A stretch of DNA of 64,000 nucleotides from Roseovarius mucosus (GTDB taxonomy: Bacteria; Pseudomonadota; Alphaproteobacteria; Rhodobacterales; Rhodobacteraceae), in the NCBI RefSeq assembly GCF_002080415.1, contig NZ_CP020474.1, forward strand, positions 1,178,001 through 1,242,000, in the 5' to 3' direction. The notes beneath the pieces were generated by a model. It was not told where the DNA came from, did not search any database, and saw only the letters and a program-made list of their open reading frames with translations. A program made the translations under genes and the position numbers. Below, in pieces: positions 40,493 to 49,069 of the stretch; position 1 is the stretch's first letter, and every line of letters starts with the position of its first letter.

Positions 40493-41254
40493 ATGACACT
40501 TAAAACCATCCTCGCCGCCGCGACGCTCGCGGCCCTCGGCACCGGGCTTGCCGCGCAAGAGGTCAAGATCGGCATCGCCGCCGAACCCTATCCGCCCTTC
40601 GCCTCGCTCGACAGCTCGGGCACATGGGTCGGCTGGGAGGTCGATGTGATCGACGCGGTGTGCAAGGCCGCAGACCTCACCTGCGTGATCACCCCCGTGG
40701 CATGGGATGGGATCATCCCCTCGCTTACCGGCGGGCAAATCGACGCCATCATGGCCTCCATGTCGATCACCGAAGAGCGGATGAAAACCATCGACTTTTC
40801 CGACCCTTACTACAACACACCGACCGTGGTCGTGGCCGACAAATCGCTCGATCTAGAGGCCACCCCCGAAGGTCTGAAAGGCAAGATCCTCGGCGTGCAG
40901 GCCTCGACGATCCATCAGGCCTACGCGCAGGAATACTTCAAGGACGCCGCTGAAATCCGCATCTATCAGACACAGGACGAGGCCAATCAAGATCTGGTCG
41001 CAGGCCGGATCGACGCCACGCAGGCCGACAGCATCGCCATGGCGGATTTCGTCGCCACAGACGCCGGTGCCTGCTGCGAGATCAAGGGCAATGTCGCCGA
41101 TGATCCCGCCATTCTGGGCCTGGGCGTGGGGGCCGGCGTGCGCAAAGGCGAGGACGCCCTGCGCGAGGCGCTCAACAAGGGCATCGCCGCCATTCTGGCC
41201 GATGGCACCCATGCGGAGATCACCGCGCGCTACTTCAATGCCAGCATCTACTAA
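40493..41254 (+). CDS. Amino-acid ABC transporter periplasmic substrate-binding protein
   Basis: A 253-residue periplasmic binding protein of the HisJ/LAO/octopine family. The signal peptide LKTILAAATLAALGTGLAAQ is cleaved near residue 21. The mature protein begins EVKIGIAAEPYPPFASLDSSGTWVGWEVDVIDAVCK, the classic start of family 3 binding proteins. It has SLTGGQIDAIMASMSITEERMKTIDFSDPYY in the ligand lobe and paired Cys. The ligand is probably a basic or guanidino amino acid, judged from the adjacent DDAH; that is inference. AGGGAG precedes the ATG. It follows the ATPase gene by 38 bp. Confidence 0.92.
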   Translation: MTLKTILAAATLAALGTGLAAQEVKIGIAAEPYPPFASLDSSGTWVGWEVDVIDAVCKAADLTCVITPVAWDGIIPSLTGGQIDAIMASMSITEERMKTIDFSDPYYNTPTVVVADKSLDLEATPEGLKGKILGVQASTIHQAYAQEYFKDAAEIRIYQTQDEANQDLVAGRIDATQADSIAMADFVATDAGACCEIKGNVADDPAILGLGVGAGVRKGEDALREALNKGIAAILADGTHAEITARYFNASIY

Positions 41255-41259
41255 GCACG

Positions 41260-42012
41260 TTGGAGGCGCTGCTTGACACATTGGGGCTGGCGGAAACCGC
41301 CAGCCTCCTCGCGCTTGAACCTCCGGGATGGGGGGCCAACCTCTTGCGCGGGCTGGCCAATTCGCTCCAAATCGCACTTGGCGCTTTTGGTTTTGGCCTT
41401 GTGATCGGGCTGGCCGGTGCCTATGGCAAGCTCTACGGCGGACCGCTCTTGCGTGATCTTCTGGCGATCTACACAACGGTCATTCGTGCCGTGCCGGAAC
41501 TGGTACTGATCCTGATCCTTTATTACGTCGGCTCTGACCTGATCAATCAGGCCGCCATCGCCATGGGCTATGGCCGGATTGAGATCAGCGGCGTCGTCGC
41601 GGGCATCTGGGTCTTGGGCGTGGTGCAAGGGGCCTATGCCACTGAGGTGTTGCGCGGCGCCATTCAGGCGATCCCACCGGGGCAACTTGAGGCCGCGCGC
41701 GCCTTTGGCATGCCGCCGCTGATGACGCTACGCCGCGTGACCATCCCCGCGATGATGAGCTTTGCCACACCGGGGCTGGCCAATCTCTGGCTCATCGCCA
41801 CCAAGGACACGGCCCTCCTGGCCATCGTGGGCTTTAGCGAATTGACCCTCGAAACCCGACAGGCAGCGGGCAGCACGCGGGCCTATTTCACCTTTTTCCT
41901 CGCGGCAGGCGCGCTCTACCTGATTGTCACGCTCTTTTCCGGTGCGATCTTTGCCCGGATCGAAAAATGGGCGCGGCGCGGTCAACCCTCCTTGCGCGAG
42001 GGTGGGCGATGA
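41260..42012 (+). CDS. Amino-acid ABC transporter permease (HisQ-like)
   Basis: A 250-residue inner-membrane permease with about five helices. The EAA loop that docks on the ATPase is GQLEAARAFGMPPLMTLRRVTIP. No ATG lies near the required N-terminus. The reading frame opens with TTG at 41260, but GGAGG is inside codons 1-3, so a CTG (41269) or a TTG (41281) slightly downstream may be the real start. It begins 5 nt after the binding-protein stop. Its TGA overlaps the next permease as ATGA. Pairs with the following gene to form a heterodimeric channel. Confidence 0.9.
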   Translation: MEALLDTLGLAETASLLALEPPGWGANLLRGLANSLQIALGAFGFGLVIGLAGAYGKLYGGPLLRDLLAIYTTVIRAVPELVLILILYYVGSDLINQAAIAMGYGRIEISGVVAGIWVLGVVQGAYATEVLRGAIQAIPPGQLEAARAFGMPPLMTLRRVTIPAMMSFATPGLANLWLIATKDTALLAIVGFSELTLETRQAAGSTRAYFTFFLAAGALYLIVTLFSGAIFARIEKWARRGQPSLREGGR

Positions 42013-42794
42013 GCGATCTGCGCGCCCTTCTGATCCCGCGCCGCCTGTTCCTCATGGCGCTCTTCGCCGGGTTCGTGATCTGGTGCGCGCTCTCGCTGCG
42101 ATGGGACTGGCTGCCGCAATACCTGCCTCTGGCGCTAGAGGGGCTGTGGCGCACGATCTGGATCTTGGTGGTGACGGTGGTGCTGGGCTTTGCGCTTGCC
42201 GTGCCGCTTGGTCTGGCACAGGCGGCGGGGCCTTGGTATCTGGCAACGCCCGCGCGCCTCTTCTGCACCATCATTCGCGGCACGCCCCTTCTCCTGCAAA
42301 TCTGGCTGCTCTATTACGGGCTAGGCTCTCTTTTCCCGCAATACCCGTGGATCAGAGGGTCCGAGCTTTGGCCCTATCTGCGGCAGGCATGGCCCTATGC
42401 CGTTCTGGCCCTTACCCTATCCTACGCAGGCTATGAGGGCGAGGTCATGCGCGGCGGCTTTGCCAGCGTGCAAAAAGGCCAGCTAGAGGCCGCGCGCGCC
42501 TTTGGCATGCCGCGCTTCACGATCTTTCGCCGCATCTGGCTGCCGCAGGCGATCCGCAATGTGCTGCCCACCTTGGGCGGCGAAACCATCCTGCAACTCA
42601 AGGCAACGCCGCTGGTGGCAACCATCACCGTGATCGAGATTTATTCGGTCTCAAGCCGCGTGCGCGCCGATACCTTTATCGTCTACGAGCCGCTTTTGCT
42701 GCTTGCCCTTGTCTACATGATCATTGCGGGCCTCATCGCGCTGATGTTCCGCTGGATCGAAAATCGCGTGCCCTCGCGCCCCCGCCACGGCTGA
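42009..42794 (+). CDS. Amino-acid ABC transporter permease (HisM-like)
   Basis: A 261-residue inner-membrane permease, partner of the preceding one. Helices begin at LFLMALFAGFVIWCAL. The TMD motif EGLWRTIWILVVTVVLGFALAVPLG and the EAA loop KGQLEAARAFGMPRFTIFRRIWLP are clear. The chosen ATG at 42009 overlaps the upstream stop (ATGA), giving translational coupling; an in-frame ATG 14 codons earlier lacks support. It is the last gene of the importer operon. About 120 bp follow before the next gene. Confidence 0.92.
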   Translation: MSDLRALLIPRRLFLMALFAGFVIWCALSLRWDWLPQYLPLALEGLWRTIWILVVTVVLGFALAVPLGLAQAAGPWYLATPARLFCTIIRGTPLLLQIWLLYYGLGSLFPQYPWIRGSELWPYLRQAWPYAVLALTLSYAGYEGEVMRGGFASVQKGQLEAARAFGMPRFTIFRRIWLPQAIRNVLPTLGGETILQLKATPLVATITVIEIYSVSSRVRADTFIVYEPLLLLALVYMIIAGLIALMFRWIENRVPSRPRHG

Positions 42795-42915
42795 TATCGT
42801 CTCATCCCCCATCGGGATGTGACGACAGGCGTAATCCATGCTATCTTGGTCTCACGGCAACGCCACGGCGCGACGCCCAAACTTCGGCATCCGCGCCCCG
42901 ATAAGGGAGGCCAGA

Positions 42916-43779
42916 ATGACCAAGACCATCGGCAATCCACTCACTTGGCTGGCGGGCACCACCGCAAGCGCGAGGCGCGGTGCCTCAGACGCCACAGGTG
43001 CCCTGCGCAGCGAGATTACCACCCCACCCGACGTGCGCACCCTCAGCCACGCTGACCTGCGCGACGCTCTGCGCAAAGGGCTGGCCGATTTCGTGGCCCT
43101 GCGCAGTGACGTGTTTTTTCTCATCGCCATCTATCCGCTGATCGGCATCACGCTGGCGCTTAGCGCCTTCCATTCGGCCAATCTGCACCTGCTTTTTCCG
43201 CTGGCGGCGGGGTTCACCCTGCTCGGCCCGGTGATCGGCACCGGGCTTTATGAAATGAGCCGACAGCGTGAAACCGGTCAGGCCACCGGCTGGGGCACAG
43301 CGCTGCGCGCCCTGCGCGCGCATGTTCTGGGGCCTGTTCTGGTGCTGGGGGTCTATCTGATGGGGATTTTCATCGTCTGGATGTTCGCCGCGAAATATAT
43401 CTACGACCTCACCCTCGGGCCACTGCCCCCGACCAGCCTCATGGGCTTTGCACAGGATGTGCTGACCACTGCTGCGGGCTGGCAGATGATCGTCTTGGGC
43501 ATGGCCGCAGGCTTTGTCTTTGCCGCCGCCGTGCTGGTGCTCAGCCTGATTTCATTCCCGATGCTGATCGATAGGCGCGTGGGCCTGCCCGTGGCGGTCA
43601 TGACCTCTGTCGCGGTGGCCCGGCGCAATCCGCGCATCGTCGCCACATGGGGGCTGATCGTGGCCGGCAGCATGACCCTTGGGATGCTGCCCGCCTTCCT
43701 GGGTCTGGTGATCGTGCTGCCGGTCTTGGGGCACGCAACGTGGCATCTCTACCGCGCCGCCGTGCCCAATGATGGCTAG
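42916..43779 (+). CDS. DUF2189 family membrane protein
   Basis: A 287-residue inner-membrane protein with about six helices in the DUF2189 pattern: VRTLSHADLRDALRKGLADF, then DVFFLIAIYPLIGITLALSAF, PLAAGFTLLGPVIGTGLYEMSR and SLISFPMLIDRRVG. Function is unknown for the family. A GGGAGG site fixes the ATG at 42916. Its stop overlaps the end of the convergent ribE by 4 bp. Confidence 0.85.
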   Translation: MTKTIGNPLTWLAGTTASARRGASDATGALRSEITTPPDVRTLSHADLRDALRKGLADFVALRSDVFFLIAIYPLIGITLALSAFHSANLHLLFPLAAGFTLLGPVIGTGLYEMSRQRETGQATGWGTALRALRAHVLGPVLVLGVYLMGIFIVWMFAAKYIYDLTLGPLPPTSLMGFAQDVLTTAAGWQMIVLGMAAGFVFAAAVLVLSLISFPMLIDRRVGLPVAVMTSVAVARRNPRIVATWGLIVAGSMTLGMLPAFLGLVIVLPVLGHATWHLYRAAVPNDG

Positions 43780-44363
43780 CCCGCCTCGGCCAGCCGCGCC
43801 ACGTACCGTGCCAGCGTATCAATCTCGAGGTTGACCATATCCCCCATGGCCACATCGCCCCAGGTGGTCACGGATTTGGTATGCGGGATGAAGTTGATCC
43901 CGAAATCGCAGCCCTCAACCTCATTGACGGTCAGCGAGGTGCCGTTGAGGGCAACCGACCCTTTGGGTGCGATGAACCGCGCCAAGGCTTGCGGCGCGCG
44001 CAGCGTGACGCGGGTGCTGTCGCCCTCATCGCGCAAACTCACCACTTCGGCCAACCCGTCGATATGGCCCGACACGATATGCCCGCCCAATTCGTCGCCC
44101 ACCCGCAGCGCCCGCTCCAGATTGACCCGCCGCCCCTCAGCCCAACCCGACAGGTTGGTTTTTGATAGGGTTTCGGCGGAAATATCCACATCGAACCAAC
44201 CGGCCCCTAGCGCCACGACCGTCAGGCACACGCCGTCGCAGGCAATAGACGCGCCGATGTCGATCCGGCCGGTATCATAGCCGGTGCCGATCCGCGCGCG
44301 CAGGTCGCCCCGATGCTCGACCGCCTCGATGCGCCCCACATCGGTAATGATGCCCGTGAACAT
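43776..44363 (-). CDS. ribE: Riboflavin synthase (alpha subunit)
   Basis: A 195-residue riboflavin synthase that dismutates two 6,7-dimethyl-8-ribityllumazines into riboflavin. Both internal repeats are visible: MFTGIITDVGRIE with GASIACDGVCLTV, and GDELGGHIVSGHIDG with GSVALNGTSLTVNEVEG. The start at 44363 gives the universal MFTGII N-terminus; the longer frame upstream was rejected. It is 40 kb from ribBX-ribH, unlike the compact rib operon of many relatives. No FMN riboswitch was seen upstream. Divergent from kpsS. Confidence 0.96.
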   Translation of the reverse strand: MFTGIITDVGRIEAVEHRGDLRARIGTGYDTGRIDIGASIACDGVCLTVVALGAGWFDVDISAETLSKTNLSGWAEGRRVNLERALRVGDELGGHIVSGHIDGLAEVVSLRDEGDSTRVTLRAPQALARFIAPKGSVALNGTSLTVNEVEGCDFGINFIPHTKSVTTWGDVAMGDMVNLEIDTLARYVARLAEAG

Positions 44364-44502
44364 TGACCGCCCTCCTTTTGCTCTGCCGTGACCCCTACCG
44401 CCCTCACCGCCGCCAGACAAGAGACCGCAGCGATAGGGGCTTATTTTCGCCCGATTTTTGCAGTAAAAAGCGTGACCGAGCGCAAAGGCAAGAGACACCG
44501 CC

Positions 44503-45795
44503 ATGACGGGCCTGACCGGCAAGAACCGCGCGTTTCTGTTTCTTCAGGGACCGCACGGGCCTTTCTTCTACAAACTCGGGCAGATGCTGCGCCGGGCAGG
44601 GGCGGATGTCTGGCGCGTGGGTTTCAATGCCGGGGATCAGGCGTTCTGGCGCGAGCGCCCAAGTTTTCTGCCCTTTCTCGGTCAGGCCGAGGATTGGCCC
44701 GCGACCTTGGCCACCATTCTCGACGACAAACGTATCACCGATCTTGTGCTTTATGGCGATACCCGGCCCATTCACGCCCAAGCCGTCGCCATGGCCCGCG
44801 CGCGCGGCCTCACGATCCATGTCTTCGAAGAAGGCTACATGCGCCCCTATTGGGTGACCTATGAGCGCGGCGGCACCAACGGCAATTCCCGCCTGATGGA
44901 AATGAGCGTGCCCGAGATGCGGCAGGCGCTGGAAAACTCGGACATGGACACCGCCCTGCCCCCTGCCAGTTGGGGCGATATGCGCCAGCATGTGTTCTAC
45001 GGCGCGCTCTATCACGGATTTGTTCTCTTTCTGAATCGCCGCTATCGCCATTTCCGCCCGCACCGTGCGCTGACCGTGGGGCAGGAATTCAAACTCTACC
45101 TCAAACGTCTGGTCCTGATGCCAATTCAGGCGATCGAGCGACGCCTGACCACATGGCGGGTACGCACCGGCGGCTTCCCCTATCACATCGCCCTTCTGCA
45201 ACTGGAACATGACGCCTCTTTTCAGGCACATTCGCCGTTTTCCACAATGACCGAGTTTCTGGAAACCGTGATTGACGGCTTTGCACGTGGCGCGCCACCG
45301 CATCACCATCTGGTGATCAAGGCACATCCGCTAGAGGATGGCCGCGCCCCCATTCGCAGCGAATTGCGCCGCCTTGTGCGCGCCTATGACCTGCGCGGGC
45401 GGGTGCATTATCTGCGTGGCGGCAAGCTGGCAAAACTCTTGGACGAGGCGCGCTCTGCCGTGACCGTCAACTCCACAGCAGCACAACAGGTGCTCTGGCG
45501 GGGCATTCCACTGCGCACCTTTGGTCAGGCGGTCTATGCCAAACCTCAATTCGTCTCGACCAAACCCTTGGCCGATTTCTTTGCCGGAGCAGAGCGCCCA
45601 GACCGTCGCGCCTATGCCGATTACCGGCGATTTCTGCTGGAAACCAGCCAGATTGCGGGCGGCTTCTATTCCTCCTCGGGGCGTCGACAGTTGCTGCGTC
45701 AGGCGGTCGACATGATGCTTGCCCCCGAAGACCCCTATGATGCGCTGCGCTCAGGCACCGCGGCCCCTCGGCAACAGTTGCGCGTCATCACATAG
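44503..45795 (+). CDS. kpsS: Capsule polysaccharide biosynthesis protein KpsS-like (beta-Kdo transferase)
   Basis: A 430-residue capsule synthesis protein. KpsS adds the first beta-Kdo of the conserved poly-Kdo linker on phosphatidylglycerol in group 2-type capsules. Diagnostic stretches are FLFLQGPHGPFFYKLGQML at the N-terminus, VFEEGYMRPYWVTYE, LVIKAHPLEDGRA, and the late TVNSTAAQQVLWRGIPLRTFG nucleotide-sugar-binding-like block. It is cytoplasmic and membrane associated. It is the first gene of a kpsS-OPX-kpsC cluster, divergent from ribE, with a 98-bp gap before the OPX gene. Confidence 0.9.
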   Translation: MTGLTGKNRAFLFLQGPHGPFFYKLGQMLRRAGADVWRVGFNAGDQAFWRERPSFLPFLGQAEDWPATLATILDDKRITDLVLYGDTRPIHAQAVAMARARGLTIHVFEEGYMRPYWVTYERGGTNGNSRLMEMSVPEMRQALENSDMDTALPPASWGDMRQHVFYGALYHGFVLFLNRRYRHFRPHRALTVGQEFKLYLKRLVLMPIQAIERRLTTWRVRTGGFPYHIALLQLEHDASFQAHSPFSTMTEFLETVIDGFARGAPPHHHLVIKAHPLEDGRAPIRSELRRLVRAYDLRGRVHYLRGGKLAKLLDEARSAVTVNSTAAQQVLWRGIPLRTFGQAVYAKPQFVSTKPLADFFAGAERPDRRAYADYRRFLLETSQIAGGFYSSSGRRQLLRQAVDMMLAPEDPYDALRSGTAAPRQQLRVIT

Positions 45796-45893
45796 GCGCA
45801 AGCAATGGAAACGCTGGATTTTCACAAGTTTGTTCGCTAGCGTAATCAAAAAAGACCCGAGGCAGAACAAAAACAGGTCGAGGAGACCGAGCA

Positions 45894-47042
45894 GTGACAT
45901 CCCGACACACCCGATGGGCGCGCCCTATCGCGCTATTGCTTATGGCATCTCTTGTGGCCGGATGCGGCTTGCCGCGCGTGGGCCCAACCAAACGTGAAAT
46001 CTACGCCGGATCGGTCCAGAAACAGGGCGACTCCTTTGTCGTGACGGTGAATGACAGGGTGACCCGCGCGACCGCCGTGCAACCGGCGCTTGGCTTTACC
46101 GAACAATTCCAAAACGCTGGCCTGCTTGGGTCTGACCTCATCAGCCCCGGTGACACGCTGGGCCTCACGATCTGGGAAAACGTCGATGACGGGCTTTTGG
46201 CGGGCGAAGCAACCAACCAGACAACCCTTGGCGAAGTGCAGGTAGACGGCTCTGGCTTCATCTTTGTTCCCTACGCAGGCCGGATCAAGGCCGCAGGCAA
46301 CACACCCGAAGGTGTCCGCCGAGTCATCACCGAGAAGCTCGAACAGCAAACCCCCGATCCACAGGTCGAGGTGCGCCGTTTGGCTGGCAATGGCTCGACA
46401 GTGGCAATCAGCGGTGCAGTCAGCGGTCAGGGCGTCTATCCGATCGAGGCCCCCACGCGCACCCTCTCGGCCATGATCGCCTCGGCAGGTGGCATCGCGA
46501 TCCCGCCAGAAGTGGCACAGATCACCGTGATCCGAGGCGATCAACGCTCCAAGGTTTGGTTTCAGGACCTGTTCAAATACCCGCAATTCGATATTGCCCT
46601 GCGCGGCGGTGACCGCATCTTGGTCGAGGCCGATACCCGCGCCTATACCGCCCTTGGGGCCACCGGTGCGCAATCGCGCGTGACGTTCGAAACCCAAACT
46701 CTCAGCGCGCTTGAGGCCATTGCACAGGTGGGTGGCCTTTCGACCGCTGCCGCCGATCCCACCGGCGTCTTTGTGCTGCGCAACGAACCGATGGAAATCG
46801 CCAATCAGGTTCTGGGCCGCACCGATCTTCAGGGCGCGCAACGTCTGGTCTATGTGCTTGACCTGACCAAGCCCAACGGCTTGTTCTTGGCGCGCGACTT
46901 TTCGATCCGTGACGACGACACAATCTATGTGACCGAGGCACCGTTCACGCAATGGTCCAAGGTCATCGGCGCCTTCACCGGCACGCTTGGCGCGGTTGGA
47001 TCGGTATCAACGGCGTCCTCAACGCTCTCGGGCGACTTTTGA
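45894..47042 (+). CDS. Outer-membrane polysaccharide export (OPX) lipoprotein, KpsD/Wza type
   Basis: A 382-residue polysaccharide export protein. The lipobox LVAGC puts the lipidated Cys at residue 24. The Poly_export domain (DLISPGDTLGLTIWENVDDG, VDGSGFIFVPYAGRIKAAGNTPEGVRRVI) is followed by two SLBB-type segments (VAISGAVSGQGVYPIEAPTRTLSAMIASAGG; TLSALEAIAQVGGLS). It would form the channel through the outer membrane for the capsule. It starts with GTG, supported by GAGGAG about 10 nt upstream and by the signal sequence. Its TGA overlaps a TTG that may start kpsC. Confidence 0.93.
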   Translation: MTSRHTRWARPIALLLMASLVAGCGLPRVGPTKREIYAGSVQKQGDSFVVTVNDRVTRATAVQPALGFTEQFQNAGLLGSDLISPGDTLGLTIWENVDDGLLAGEATNQTTLGEVQVDGSGFIFVPYAGRIKAAGNTPEGVRRVITEKLEQQTPDPQVEVRRLAGNGSTVAISGAVSGQGVYPIEAPTRTLSAMIASAGGIAIPPEVAQITVIRGDQRSKVWFQDLFKYPQFDIALRGGDRILVEADTRAYTALGATGAQSRVTFETQTLSALEAIAQVGGLSTAAADPTGVFVLRNEPMEIANQVLGRTDLQGAQRLVYVLDLTKPNGLFLARDFSIRDDDTIYVTEAPFTQWSKVIGAFTGTLGAVGSVSTASSTLSGDF

Positions 47043-49060
47043 GCCAGCCCTCTGACGGGCAACCCGCTGGCGAGGCTCGGGCCTCCCGGCGGGTTTTCTA
47101 TTTCAACGGCGGGTTTCTCTGGCAACGCCGCCTGCGCCGCATCCTGACATTGGCGGGCTATGACCTCAGCCTTGGGCAACCCGGCACCGAGGATTTGATT
47201 GCCGTCTGGGGGCGCAGCCCCTATGCCGCGCGCGGCGAGGGGATGGCGGCCCGCACTGGTGCAGGTTTGCTGCGGATCGAGGATGCCTTTCTACGCTCAC
47301 TCCAGCCGGGGCGCAGTGGCGCGCCGCCCCTTGGTCTGGTGATCGACCGACGCGGCATCTATTTCGACAGCCGCCACCCTTCGGATCTCGAGCATCTGCT
47401 GGCCACGCACCCGCTCGACGATACGGCTTTGCTGAACAGGGCCCGCAGCGGCATGGCGCGCCTGCAAGAGGCGCATCTAAGCAAATACAGTGCCTTCGAC
47501 CCGCAAACGCCCTGCCCCGATCCGGGCTATGTGCTGGTGATCGACCAGACCCGCGGCGATGCCTCGGTCACGCATGGCGGGGCCGATGCCAACACCTTCC
47601 GCGAGATGCTCTATTGGGCACAAGAGGATCACCCCGGCGCGCGGATCGTGATCAAGACCCATCCCGAAACCGCCGCAGGCCACCGCCCCGGCTACTTCAC
47701 CGCCAAGGACGAGAGCGCCCGCATCCGCCTGTTGTCCGATCCGGTCAGCCCATGGGCGCTGATGGAAGGGGCCATCGCGGTCTATTGCGTCACCTCGCAA
47801 ATGGGGTTCGAGGCCATTCTGGCCGGACACCGCCCAAATGTCTTTGGCCAGCCGTTCTATGCGGGCTGGGGCCTTAGCGAGGATCGCCACCCCCTGCCCC
47901 TGACCCGCCGGGGCCGCAACCTCACGCGCGCGCAGCTCTTTGCCGGCGCGATGCTGCTCTATCCCACATGGTATGACCCCTACCGCGACCGGCTCTGCGA
48001 TCTGGATCAGGCAATTTCGGCACAAGAGTCCGAAACACGGGCTTGGCGCGAGGATCACGCCGGATGGCAGGCCCATGGCATGCGCCTGTGGAAACGCGCG
48101 CCGCTCCAAGGCTTCTTTGGCACGCATCGGCGGGTGGTCTTTGGCGGCACGCCCCAGCCCGACCGCCGCGTCATGGTCTGGGCCTCACAGGCCGACACAG
48201 CCCCAGACGGGGCCGTGCGCATCGAGGACGGATTCTTGCGGTCGCGCGGGCTCGGTGCCGATCTTATCCCCCCCCTGTCGCTCGTCTGTGACGATCTGGG
48301 CATCTACTATGATCCCACACGCGAAAGCCGGTTAGAACGCCTGATCGCCACCCGCACCCGCCTGCGCCCCGATCAAGAACGCCGCGCCGAGGCACTGATC
48401 GCAGCACTGACCCGCCATGACCTCAGCAAATACAACCTTGGCCAATCGGTGCCCAACCTGCCCGAGGGGCGGCGCATCCTCGTGCCCGGTCAGGTCGAAG
48501 ATGATGCCTCGATCCGCCTTGGGGCTGGGGCGATCACCAGCAATCTCGCCCTCTTGCACGCCGCGCGCGCCGCCAACCCGGATGCCGTGATCCTGTACAA
48601 ACCCCACCCCGATGTCGAAGCAGGGCTGCGCCCCGGCGCCGTGCCACCGGATGCCGCCCGCGACCTCGCCGATCTTATCCTGGATCACACCGATCCCGCC
48701 CGCGTGCTCAGCATGGTCAACGAGGTCTGGACCATGACCTCGCTCTTGGGGTTCGAGGCGCTTTTGCGCGGGGTGCGCGTTACCACAACCGGCGCGCCCT
48801 TTTATGCCGGATGGGGCCTGACCCGTGATCTGGGCGACATCCCGGCGCGACGCAGCGCACGGCCTTCGCTGCCCGGTCTTGTGCATGCAGCACTCATTGA
48901 TTATCCGCGCTACCGCGATCCCGTGACCGGGCGACCATGCCCGGTCGAGGTGGTTGTCGAACGGCTGGCGCATGGACCCCTACCCCGGCCCGGCCCGGCC
49001 AACCGCTTGCTCGCCAAGCTGCAAGGCGCGCTCGCCTCACATGCGGCTTGGTGGCGCTGA
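47039..49060 (+). CDS. kpsC: Capsule polysaccharide biosynthesis protein KpsC (dual-module beta-Kdo transferase)
   Basis: About 673 residues. KpsC extends the poly-beta-Kdo linker with alternating linkages. The duplicated architecture is plain: module 1 has LLRIEDAFLRSL, GIYFDSRHPSDLEHLL, RIVIKTHPE and TSQMGFEAILAG; module 2 has VRIEDGFLRSRGLG, GIYYDPTRESRLERLI, VILYKPHPD and TSLLGFEALLRG. The start is uncertain. TTG at 47039 overlaps the upstream stop (TTGA) and fits family length, while an ATG at 46952 would give 702 residues overlapping the OPX gene by 91 bp. Nothing else of the capsule (kpsMTE, kpsF/U) is in the window. Confidence 0.9.
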   Translation: MSQPSDGQPAGEARASRRVFYFNGGFLWQRRLRRILTLAGYDLSLGQPGTEDLIAVWGRSPYAARGEGMAARTGAGLLRIEDAFLRSLQPGRSGAPPLGLVIDRRGIYFDSRHPSDLEHLLATHPLDDTALLNRARSGMARLQEAHLSKYSAFDPQTPCPDPGYVLVIDQTRGDASVTHGGADANTFREMLYWAQEDHPGARIVIKTHPETAAGHRPGYFTAKDESARIRLLSDPVSPWALMEGAIAVYCVTSQMGFEAILAGHRPNVFGQPFYAGWGLSEDRHPLPLTRRGRNLTRAQLFAGAMLLYPTWYDPYRDRLCDLDQAISAQESETRAWREDHAGWQAHGMRLWKRAPLQGFFGTHRRVVFGGTPQPDRRVMVWASQADTAPDGAVRIEDGFLRSRGLGADLIPPLSLVCDDLGIYYDPTRESRLERLIATRTRLRPDQERRAEALIAALTRHDLSKYNLGQSVPNLPEGRRILVPGQVEDDASIRLGAGAITSNLALLHAARAANPDAVILYKPHPDVEAGLRPGAVPPDAARDLADLILDHTDPARVLSMVNEVWTMTSLLGFEALLRGVRVTTTGAPFYAGWGLTRDLGDIPARRSARPSLPGLVHAALIDYPRYRDPVTGRPCPVEVVVERLAHGPLPRPGPANRLLAKLQGALASHAAWWR

Positions 49061-49069
49061 GCAGCGCGC

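Noticed and set aside
44364..44502. Possible FMN riboswitch before ribE, also considered at 4499-4566 before ribBX
   Set aside because: Neither region contains the conserved RFN element core, and both are too short for the full fold.
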